Shown piece by piece: positions 9,916 through 20,200 of a stretch of 64,000 nt of DNA (its first letter is position 1; each line of letters begins with the position of its first letter). Source of the stretch: Chlorops oryzae (lineage: Eukaryota > Arthropoda > Insecta > Diptera > Chloropidae); contig CM035808.1 of NCBI GenBank assembly GCA_020466095.1, positions 28,921,345 to 28,985,344 on the forward strand. Direction: 5' to 3'. The translations under genes and the position numbers were made by a program. The notes beneath the pieces are model-generated. The model saw nothing but the letters and a program-made list of their open reading frames with translations. It had not been told where the DNA came from and ran no database searches.

Positions 9916-10083
9916 CCGGTCACACGTATGAAAACATGTTTTGAAACAATTTGTAAGTAGAGAAAGACGCGGGAGGAAAAGAGATGGTTGTTTGTTGAAT
10001 GTTCCGAAACAATCTTTGTTTCTCTTTCTTTCTCATGCATTAAAATGGGATGTTTTCGAAACATGTTTCATAAGTGTGACCGG
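9916..10083. mobile_element. Short TIR element, CCGGTCACAC termini
   Basis: CCGGTCACACGTATGAAAAC at the left is mirrored by GTTTCATAAGTGTGACCGG at the right, with pairing extending about 33 bases per arm through an ACATGTTT core. Non-coding. Confidence 0.65.
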
Positions 10084-10457
10084 CGAGTATTTCTTTTGGA
10101 GGATTTTGGAGATGTACTTAAAATCAACTAAATGATAGTCTAAAATTTTAATTGGTTCAAAGATCATGACGATTTAGTTGTGACCCCATGTGCCCTTTCC
10201 AATTTCAAAATAAGAATACATATATGTATAGTTTGGATATACGAAACGATCTTTAGCGTACATCAATTTTCCAAAGTTATCAACTTTTGATGGTATCGAT
10301 TTCGGTCACATTCCGATATATGTTTCAAATCATTATAGACCTCCATAAAGCGCGGAAAATAAAATGTGTTCGACTATAGAAAATTAATTTAAAAAAAATA
10401 AAAAAAAATCTTTTTTAAATAACCTTATTGTTCCCTCTTATCGATTTAGACATTTCG

Positions 10458-10630
10458 ATGTCTGGCAATGATTTGGAAATTGCGTTTTCCAATTCTGTTA
10501 TTGAATACGTGGTTAAATTACCATGTACATTATGCCCTAAAGAGCACATAGGAACAGTACCTATGTATGTACATAAAGTTACTTCTTATGGACTTTGTAT
10601 CGGAGAATTAAAATTACCCAAAAATGTCAG
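10458..10630 (+). CDS. Possible first coding exon of an unidentified gene
   Basis: A 57-codon open frame starts with an ATG 9 bases after an acceptor-like TTATCGATTTAG with a pyrimidine-rich lead. It ends in AG before a donor-like GTAATAC, with the frame closing at once in the intron. The peptide begins MSGNDLEIAFSNSV and contains LPCTLCPKEH and VHKVTSYGLCIGEL, which looks protein-like rather than low-complexity. I do not recognise a family and found no in-phase downstream exon by eye. It may be a real short exon, a retroposed fragment or chance. Confidence 0.3.
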
Positions 10631-12701
10631 GTAATACGTAGGTACATTTATTGATCGAGGTGCATGATCATCAATAATCGATAGACCCACTTGAGAAAAA
10701 CCAATGAACGTTCCGATAAGACTCACAATAAGGCGATAAAAGAAGAGCAATAAAACCTAAGTAGGTAACTATAAAGAACTTTAATGTCTGACAAAGTTTT
10801 TTTATTTTATTTTTTTTTATAATTTTGAGAACAGAAAATATAAAAAAAAATTCACCGGCATTGCGATCTTATAAATTTGACTTCGTGAGGAATTTCCGTT
10901 CATATCGGAGAGAATCGAATCGAATAAAAATCTCTTGAAATGAATGGCGCTCTCTTAATCGATTTCTCTTCGATCAGATCGCAATGCTCGGCGAGAAAAC
11001 AGAAAAGCACTGAAATAAAAAAATAAAAATATACGAAATTTGGACTTTGCCCTTCTTACGTGTGCTTTTCAAGTAAAATAGGGAATCATGCGGTTATTTT
11101 TTTTTTTTTTTTGTGATGACTGTCGCTGTCATACATACATACACATATATACATACATACGCGCATACATATACTTAGGTACATATATGTATTCATATAT
11201 GAACAATTGAGCTCCAATTTGAAAATTCTATAATATAATTTTTATTTCTGTTTATAAATTTATAGACACACATATGTAGGCACATGTGTACGTACATATG
11301 TATGCTTTTAGTTTTATCGTGCGGTTTGTCACGAACTGCGGTTTTCATCAATTCCATGAGTAGAAAAATCTCCTGCCCCCTTATGGAAGAAACACTCTCC
11401 AAGAGACGCAATCATAATTTTAAGGTTGGTATTAATTTAATTATTAGCCAATTCGTCGGCCTGAACTCTCATGCTTTGAGCCCAAAATGAAACAGAAGTT
11501 TTCTCTCCTGATCTTCGTATTATTTTCAAATTATTTTGACAGTATGATATGGATTGAAATTATTTCTTTTTGAAAAAAACTTGATTTATGAGCTGATAAA
11601 GTCGCTCCTCATTTACAGTTGTGCATCGAAATTACAAAAGTCTCATGTGAATGACTTAATTAAAGAAATAATAATTATTATTTAAATTGTATTTATAGAA
11701 AGTATTTTATTTGAATAAACAAGACCAGTCTTTATTCAAATTAGTGGCTTTGATCGTGCGAGCTACGATAAAATTTTGACTTGTATAGTGAAACCTCCAG
11801 CAGGTTAACCTACTATTTAGAAGAGGCAGGTTTGTGCATAATAAGACGGGCGGTTCAAGGGCGTATTGTGATCTAGAATTTTGAAAAAAATCAATTTTTT
11901 TCTCAGGAAATTTTCATAATTCAAGAATTGGGAAAACTGATTTAGTGACGCGACAGCTAAACGGATCATGCGAAGTGTTTTCACCAACCCACGTTGGCCA
12001 AGCCTATTACCGCGATATCAGAAGCTCTAATGAACCGATTGACGTGAAAGAAAGGCTTCAGAAGTGAAAAGATTGAGATGTTTTTCCCCAGTCCTTAACA
12101 AATTCAAATCGAAAATATTTCGAAGTCGACATTTTCCGACAGAATTCCAGCTTCCTTGTGAATACCCCTAGTAGGTATATTGCAGCTCTGGGGACGTTTT
12201 GAGGTTCTTAGTTGTTCTTTAATGCACATCGCAAGGACCATCAAATAGAGAGAAAAGTTCGAAGAATTGCTTAAGATCGTGACAACCAAAAGGCAAGCGG
12301 GGAACAGGAACTGAAATTGATATTCGAGGGAACACCGGGTTCCCTCCAAGGCCAAATGTCGCAAATAATGTTTCTGCAACTGTGTTTCTTGGCCTATAAA
12401 ATTTTTTCATAGCCTTTGTGTCTCCTCCCACAAACTCACAGAAAGTGATAAATAATATTCCAATTATAATCGACTGTTATCGGTTCGTCTGAAAATAAAA
12501 ATTTTCTGCCTTCATGACTCAATGAACAATCAAAAATGATCTCTGGAAAAGTCCAAAATTGAATTGAATCAATCAGAGGCATGTGGTTTGATTAAATTAC
12601 CCACTTTAAGTTCTTAAATATTATAAAATGAAAAAATACGCAAAGAGGACTTTGAGCTATCTTCTCATAGTCGAATGAATGCACAATTATTATTTATTTA
12701 T
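10631..12701. other. Intergenic stretch without a recognised gene
   Basis: AT-rich DNA with poly(A)/poly(T) runs and CATA-type simple sequence around 11130-11300. A short open segment at 11295-11424 has an acceptor-like TGCTTTTAG and donor-like AAGGTTGGT, but its open phase does not fit the 10630 donor. Nothing else is supportable. Confidence 0.5.
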
Positions 12702-12889
12702 TTATTTATTTTTTGCATCTCGTTTCAGTTCGCGGCATTTTAATGTGAGTATCACATTGCATAGAGTCAATTGATCTGTCTTCGAGTGTTCCACAAACGA
12801 GTTCAATGATTTTTCTATATCAATATTTTTTCCGATTACGTGACCAAACATTTGAAAGGCATGCCATTCATTCCGTTTCGCCGGGTTAT
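12702..12889 (-). CDS. Possible last coding exon of an unidentified gene
   Basis: On the minus strand an acceptor-like CCCATAAAAG is followed by an open frame of about 61 codons ending in TAA. The peptide runs from DNPAKRNEWHAFQMFG to CRELKRDAKNK, with a helical, charged middle. The layout vaguely recalls the C-terminal BESS-type helices of fly MADF proteins, but I cannot assign it. No upstream exon was found. It may be a gene fragment carried by a repeat. Confidence 0.25.
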
Positions 12890-13505
12890 CTTTTATGGGC
12901 AATATTCAAATATTTATATGAATTTCAGTTCCAATTTATATTCCCCGGCTCGAGAATGCTTTCGAGCACAAGAGCGTGACTAAGTTGAAGGGAAATTCAA
13001 TTAAAATTCCCTGTAACGAGAACTCTGCTCAAATATCAAAGTTCAAGCACATTGACGAAACTCTTATCTCTGGGAAAGGAAAGAAAAAAAAAATATTTAA
13101 AAAAATAAGAAAAGGTTTTATCACGCGAGAATGGACTTTCCGGTGTTGTTGACAATGTGGCTCAGTGGCTACACTTTGTGAAATTCAACATTTAATCTTT
13201 CGTATTATTAATCTGCTTAAAATAGAAAAATTAAGTAACGTAGCCAACGCAATTCTTATCAGCAAAAAATGTCTCGGCATTATCAAAAACTATTGTCGAT
13301 CTCGATGTTGCGTTATGACTTTAATAGGCTCTTAGAAAAAATTAAACATATTTTTTGTGGAAATTTTATGAACAATCATATGTACATATTAATATAATAT
13401 GTTATATATAAAATTCTCATTTCGCGGTGTTTGTTACCAAACTCCACCGAAACGGCTGGACAGATTCTTATGAAACTTTTTGTGCATATCGAATAGGTCT
13501 GATAA

Positions 13506-14046
13506 CACTAGTTTACAAAAAAAAAAGAGCAGAGACGAAATGATGGTTTTTAGATTAAATTGGGGTCGCTGATCACGAAAATGGCATCCGTTTTTTTCCA
13601 AAGAATAGTTTTTGAGATATTGGCAAAAAACGTGTTTTTTGGTTACTTAATAAAATTTTTCCAAATAACTCCAAAACGGCTAGCTTAAATAAAATAAAAT
13701 TTTATCAGCATGAAGCAGAAAACTTTCTCCTTTGCAACGATATATCATTTGTTACAATCGGTGTCTTAGTTTTTGAGCTATAGGCATTTGAACTTGAAAA
13801 AAGTTGACTTTTTTGGGTTTTTTTTTGAATTTTCAAAATTTCATTTTAACTTTTAAGTAAAAAAAATTTTTTTTTAATTTTTTTCGGTAACTAAAAATGA
13901 CAAACATATATTTAACGTATATAGTAAACAAATTTTCTTCCAAATCGGTTGGAAAACAAAGAAGTTATAAGAGGTTTCCCAATTTAGTCTTAAAACCATC
14001 GTTTCGTTTCTGCTCTCGCGAAAGTTTTAAATTCTGTAAACTAGTG
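13506..14046. mobile_element. CACTAG-TIR non-autonomous DNA element, TAA duplication
   Basis: It starts CACTAGTTTACA and ends with the perfect inverse TGTAAACTAGTG, flanked by TAA on both sides (13503-13505, 14047-14049). Pairing extends inward (GAGCAGAGACGAAATGATGG near 13528 against CCATCGTTTCGTTTCTGCTC near 13997). The 541 bases have no coding capacity. The flanking sequences join into continuous Helitron-like sequence when it is removed. CACTA-like ends with a 3-bp duplication suggest the EnSpm/CACTA superfamily (inference). Confidence 0.75.
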
Positions 14047-14362
14047 TAATAGGCCAACATCTATTCTTCATACCCGTAAATCTCAATATTTGGTCCTATC
14101 TAACAATTTTTAGTCTTAGTACCCGGCGTATGTGCAATGCTATTTAAAAAAATATAGCGGCCCATGACATTACGTATACGCCTTATTAACGTTCAGCCTA
14201 AGGGCCAAAGTGCAATAGTCTCTGTCTCGCTCTCCCTCTATCTCTGTACATCTTTCCCTCCCACTCTCTATCGCACGTATGCATTATTCTCGGACTATTT
14301 TACCTTGGCCCTAATTTGAATTTATGGAAGATAAATTTGTAATTTTTAAAAAGAAAATCATG

Positions 14363-14604
14363 TGAGAGAGTGAGAGAGAGAGAGAGAGAGGGAGATATAT
14401 AGAGAGAGAGAGAGAGTGAGAGAGAGAGAGAGAGCGAGAAAGAGTGAGAAATATTGCGAGAGGAAGTGAGGGGTAGAGAGGAAAATAGGATACAGACGAA
14501 GAGAGAGGGAGAGTGGAGAAGAGAGAGGAGAAGAGAGAGGACAAGAGAGAGGAGAAGAGAGAGGAGAAGAGAGAGGAGAAGAGAGAGGAGAAGAGAGAGG
14601 GAGA
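14363..14604. repeat. (GA)n and 12-bp GAGAAGAGAGAG-type microsatellite
   Basis: A GA-dinucleotide tract passes into tandem 12-mers of GAGAAGAGAGAG type between 14517 and 14600. It produces long apparent Arg/Glu and Ser/Leu/Pro ORFs on both strands, which are artefacts of the repeat. Confidence 0.9.
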
Positions 14605-14705
14605 CTGATGTTCAAATAATTTTTATCAGAAAGCTATAAATTCATTTTCGGTAAATTTTTAGCTATTGGTTTCTGACTCATAAGTTCCTTTGCCAGATCA
14701 GCTAG

Positions 14706-16045
14706 TATATGACATATAATATATGTACATGGATAGGACTTTTCCAAAAATTTATATACCTACTAAAATCCTTCAAGTAGGATCCAAACCTAAAACCAAC
14801 GAAGAAGTTCTCTTAATAGGAACTTCCGAAATGATAACTAGCTATGTTTTTATTTTTTTTATTTTTATTTATAAGCAATATATATATAATTCTTTACATT
14901 AATTTTCTTATTCAAAAAATATATGTATATCTTGGCCAATGTACTATACCTTACAATATATATAAATACATAGATATATATTTCTTTTAAATTTAATATA
15001 ATTCAAACTATTTTAAATAACCTGCCATTTTAATTGATACTCTTCACGCTTGCAGTGCATTGTGTGAAATAGCGCACTAATTTTTCTGTGGCTCGTGCTA
15101 TCGTCTAAGATTTCCCAACAGCTCAGATAGGAAAATCGACTACACTTTTATGGTTTCTCAAAAGACAGATCAATGTGCTTCTACGAGGTTAAAGTAAATA
15201 ATTATAAAACCATTTTTTATTTCAATTTTCTTAATCATCTTACGGGCCCGTAGACACGCCCTTTCGAGTATGAAAAGTTTCTAAAGAAATTGATAACCCT
15301 ATGGGCGACCTCAATTGGAGTGAGGGAAACTCGTCACGGTACACGTTTTTATAATGCCTTAAGCTCCTCTCGAAATAATTTTCAGCATATGGTACACGCC
15401 TTTGTATATAATCCGAAGTACCTACAAAAAAGTGCGATAAAAAAAGGAAAATTTTCCTGGGCCTTGGTGGATGTCTAGAAAACTTGAACATTTTCGAGCC
15501 CGGTGGATTCACCCCCACTATCCTTTCTGCAGATCTGCTCCATTGTTCTTTTCCTTTTTGAATAAATCTGGAAATAAAATGAAATTAAATTAAAATTGAA
15601 ACTTGTCCTGATAACCGACCCAAATAATTTAATTCCTACAAAATAAATTCAGCACCAGCAGTGTATCATAATACATACATATATGTCTACTTGTTGTAGG
15701 TATTTTAGAAAATAAACCGTTCTAGAAAGCCAAAGGATCGACGTTTCATAGTCTTTAAGACCTAAATCCTCTAAGGGGTAATTACTCGCTTATACAGTTA
15801 TTTATTTTAACAAGAATAAAAATAAATTTTCTATTCGAACGGGCCTTTCATCTTCCAACATACATACATACAATGGTATGAACATATTTGAAGAGTTCAA
15901 AGTCTGAGTTGCCGAGAGAATTCCCCTCATATGTACACACATATGTACATACATATAAATGTGTCCCCTAAAACGGTATGGTCCGCTGTCTGACTCGTTG
16001 CAGGGTGCATAGTTTCAGAGTCCAAACGATTTTTCCCATTTATTT
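14706..16045. other. Intergenic stretch without a recognised gene
   Basis: AT-rich DNA with ATAT and CATACATA tracts (14870-14990, 15670-15690, 15858-15960). A 92-codon minus-strand ORF at 15240-15518 has no recognisable family. Nothing else is supportable. Confidence 0.5.
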
Positions 16046-16679
16046 TTATACCCAGCGTAAGCGGGGTATATTAGTTTTGTGCAAATCTTGTAACAGCCAG
16101 AACTAAGCTCCGTAGATATAGACATATTTATATATTCTTGATCAGGATCAAAAACTGAATCGATTTAGACATGTCCGTCTGTCCGTCCGTCTGTGTCCGG
16201 ATCTCCTCCAAAACGACTGGACCAATCAAGTCGAAATTTGGCACACAGGTATATCAGGATCCGAGTATTATCTTAAGTAAAAATGGGAGACCACTGCCAC
16301 GCCCACAAATGAAGTTAATGTGTTTTCAGTATAATGCTTGTAACTTGCGAACAACTCAACACATTTCTTTGATATTTGGTGTACTGGTAAACTACAAAAG
16401 GGGACATATCCTTAAAAAAAAGGACGCCGTCCTCCTCGAGCCACGCCCACAAATAAGCCCACAATTAAGGGTTTATCGTAACTTGTGAAGTAAAAGGCGT
16501 AGCAGCTTCAAATTCGCAACATAGGTTGACGAAGGCGAATGAAAGGTGCGGAAAAAATTTATGTGGCCTGCCCACTGCCACGCCCACAAATGGAGAGGCA
16601 AAACCTAGTGCGCCAATAATGTCGGGACGCTGGGTATTTCAAAGTCGGGCTTGACCGACTTTAGCTTTCTTACTTGTTT
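16046..16679 (+). mobile_element. Full-length DINE-1/INE-1-like element
   Basis: It starts TTTATACCCAGCGTAAGC, has an inverted pair at the 5' end (TATACCCAGCG and GCGGGGTATA), the TTCTTGATCAGGATCAAAA block, a short GTCCGTCTGTCCGTCCGTCT core, repeated CCACGCCCACAAAT motifs, and a 3' hairpin AAAGTCGG-loop-CCGACTTT (16641-16662) followed by TTTCTTACTTGTTT. This order matches the DINE-1/INE-1 Helitron-like family. It ends about 560 bases upstream of the Lsd-2 start codon. Confidence 0.85.
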
Positions 16680-16973
16680 ATTTTTTATTTCTTATTATAT
16701 ATTTTTTTATTTTACTTTATATTATATTTATATTTTAGAGCAAGTAGTGGTTAGTGCGGGCAATGAGTTCACGTAAAGTACAGATTCCATCGCAACGATT
16801 TATTGTGTAGCAGTACTTGAGTCTGTAGTACAAATGGCTAAATATAAAAATTTTTTTGACATATACGAGTGCACTTGTGCGGATCTCAAATTCCGATTTT
16901 AACTGCGAGCAACAACAACCGGATCCCTTAAGAGAATCAGTGTGCGAAGAGCGACTATCGAAGTCGATAAGCG

Positions 16974-17020
16974 AGCGATCGTCAGTGCGGCAACGAATTT
17001 TCATATATTAAACGATCGCT
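16974..17020. promoter_or_regulatory. Inverted AGCGATCGT / ACGATCGCT pair in the Lsd-2 5' region
   Basis: A perfect 9-bp inverted pair separated by 29 bases, 217-263 bases before the Lsd-2 ATG. It lies in the part expected to hold the Lsd-2 promoter or 5' UTR. Function is unknown and no core promoter could be fixed. Confidence 0.25.
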
Positions 17021-17236
17021 GAGCACCGAAGAAGTCAGAAACGTGTCGATTGTGCTCGAGAGAGGATATAAGGCGGTGTTCTTTTGTAATACAAAAAGAA
17101 AAAAATTGAAAAGAAAAAGAATTTAATTTTTTTTTTTATTTAAAAAGTGAAGTGATTTAAAGAAACAAGACTTTCTGTATATATAAAATAAAAAAGAACT
17201 TAATTTGAAATCAAACTTTAAAAGAAAGAAGGAAAG

Positions 17237-20200
17237 ATGGCTGCAAATGTTGATCAAGCGAAATGTGCCGGGGAAAATGGCAAAGCAACGGCACTGTGTG
17301 ACCAAATAAAGGACACACAAAATCTATTGCCGCACTTGGAATCATTGGAACGATTTATTAAACTCCCTGTAGTTGGTGCTGCATGGGATAAAAGTCAAGA
17401 TGTCTATGGGAAAGTTAAAGGTAAAATTTCAAATCGATTGCATCCATAATAACTGTAAAAAAGTGCATTTTTGTTTTTCAAAATGGCTTCCCCGATTGGC
17501 AGTTTATTAACGGCTAATATGTTTCTATGATCAGAATTTCCATTTCGTCTGACAGACGAATGTGGTTTCTTGCATTCGCCATTTTATTGCAGATCGACAT
17601 ACGAACATATACGATTCTAAAAACGGGGTGGGGGGACTTATAACTGATTCTTTCTCCAGTGCCGTAGCAATTCTGTTTTGCGTGGGGGGAAATAATTATT
17701 TTTTCAATTTGCGTGGGGGAAAAATTATTTTTTCAATTTTAACGTCTATTTTAATTAAAACCACATTACATGCACGCTTTCAATGCATGTTTTTTCGATT
17801 GTCATTTATTTTTTCTCCTTTTTTAATTTTTTTCATGGGCAAAAACAAAAATTCGTGGGGGACAAATCCTCCTCTTGCCCCTATGGTTGCTACGGCACTG
17901 TCTTTCTCTCCTATGTGGGACTTCAAAGACAAAAAAATGAACAGTTCAACGACTTCAAGAAACTTCTCGATTGTCGCCATTGCGGGAAAAGCGAAAATTA
18001 TAGGAAAAATTGACTATCATAATTGCACTTTTTTCATGTGTGTACTTCTGTATGTACATACATACATATATATATGTATGTCCATTTTATATTCACAGCA
18101 AGCATTACAGAAAGCAATAAAGTCAGCAGAATTGAAGACTTTTTCAATACTTTCAGCTTTGCAGACCACAATCGAAAGGTTATTGAAAGACCATCACAAA
18201 TTAATGCCAATTGAAATCAATTATCGATTGATTGATTAATTGGAAAAAGAAAGAGAAAAACATTCGTCTTTATTCTGCATTGATAATAATATTTGCTATC
18301 GCTGCCCGAATTGCTATTATTTTATTTTTATTTAAGAAGAAATGGGTGTGTCTAATCGAGATTTTATTGAAGAAATATCAAAGCAAAGTGGGTAGAGGGA
18401 TTGATTTTTTTTTTTTTTTTTTGAATGAGAAAAGAGTGATTATTATGGGGATCTTAAGAAGAAGAATCCTTCAGATGGTGTAATGAAAAATGAAAGAAAG
18501 ATGAAGGGAAGCAAAAATACAGTGTACTCTCTCTTAAGCGGACACCTACGGGACCCAAAAATATGTCCGCTTAACGCTTGAGAAGCGGGAATACTGGAGC
18601 ATCGCCAAAAAGTGTCCTTTTAAAAGGGTTGTCATTAAATAAAGAATTTGCAGGACTCGTTTAATTGGACGGACTGACTAGATCGCCAAATTTCCAAGGA
18701 CAGTCGAACTTCAAAATCTTCAAAAAGCTTGACCTAAAGAGGAAAATATTTGAGAAACAACAACACTATTCCCAAAAATTGTCAGCCTAAGAGGAATTTA
18801 CGTATGCAGAGAGTACACTGTAGTGACAAACTGCGAGACAGTTTGGCCCGAAAGGGTTCTGTTAACCCATATGTGAGTCACACAAAAAAAAACCCTAAAA
18901 ATGGAGTGCACAATATGTTCGCGTACCTTAAACAAACTCAATGAGAATTATTGATTAATACAAATATTCTATTCACAAAATACACTCTCCCAGACATTCA
19001 GTTTTATAGATCCATTACTAATACGAAAAAAAAAATTTTTAAACGGAAAAGGTACCCGGCAGGGGCGGACTGGGCCCATGGGCAACCGGGCAAAAGCCCG
19101 GTGGGCCCCCAGTTCGCTTTGGTTTTTAGCTGTTACGTTTTTTTTCAGCCCCATTTTTCAAACGCCCGGTGGGCCCTTTGACCCCCAGTCCGCCCTTGGT
19201 ACCCGGGTACCTTGTCACTCACATAATCTAAATCTAAGCTTTACTTTCCCTTCGTCTTTCAATTATTTCCTTCATTGTAGTCTTTGAAAAAGAACCTATG
19301 TAAATCCAAAATTTAGAAAAAAATTCTTAATTCTTTGACTTGTTTAAAGACCGGATTTTTAGGCAGAAGGTCGCCAGAGCTGAGAAAAAATTTCAAAAAC
19401 GATATCATTCTATCTTTAAAAGTTCTTAAACGATTGCGGTAAAAATTTATGTAATAAAAATTAAAAAATTTTTTTTTTGTTTGTTTTTGCTTTCAATTGT
19501 AAATCACAATAAAAGAGTGTGCGAAAATAGTGCCGTACTGCCGTACAAAGTCCAAATTTTGAGCAATTTCATTAGCATTCAAATGACTTTTTTTAATTTC
19601 TCTTTTGTTGACTCGGACTTGTGTGGGTCCGTGATATGTTGTCTAACAAACGAGCTAATAAATGTGCCCGTGGAAAAGGCGTGCTTATAGACTTTGCTCG
19701 CGTTAAGGAATTTTGCAATAATTTATGGCGAACTGAAAAGATTTCGAAGCGAATTGCTTTTTAATTGTTTTCGAACGTTTTCTACACAAAAACGCTGACG
19801 AATTTCTGGGCGATTAAAAGAACAATTAAAGGCCTTATCAAATCAATCAAGCTCGGCAATATCAATATATTAGATTTCAATTTGGGTGTGTTATAAGAAA
19901 AGATCCCAGGAAGTCATTTTTGTAGCCCTTTTTTTGTATCAAAACTATGTCGCCCAATCCCCACCAAAAACTTTGTGTTACCTCCTTTGATAAATTTTGA
20001 TAGGAAGATTGGGATAAAGGAAATTGAAAAAAAACTGGAAGTTTTAGGGATTACGAAACATTTTTAAGTTTAATATCAGAACAATTCCAGATTACTCCCA
20101 CTATCGTCCCTTTATGACCGTTCTGAGCAGGAGTTATGTTCTTTCAGGGCTTCTCTTTCATTAAAGGTGTCCAAAATTTTACATCCTTGAAAATCACATT

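Larger units (their letters stand above)
13404..14705 (+). mobile_element. Probable Helitron or Helitron-derived element
   Basis: The left part contains ATATAAAATTCTCATTTCGC and CGAAACGGCTGGACAGATT, then ATAGGCCAACATCTATTC, phrases I associate with insect Helitrons. The right boundary candidate is GATCAGCTAG followed by T (14705), fitting the CTRR-T rule. It is interrupted by the CACTAG-TIR element (13506-14046) and carries GA microsatellites (14363-14604). No Rep/helicase ORF is present, so it would be non-autonomous. The boundaries are tentative. Confidence 0.4.

Noticed and set aside
17562..18239. 225-codon plus ORF in Lsd-2 intron 1
   Set aside because: Starts in intronic DNA, is rich in Phe/Ile/Lys from AT-rich sequence, carries a TATATA/CATACATA tract and has no domain.
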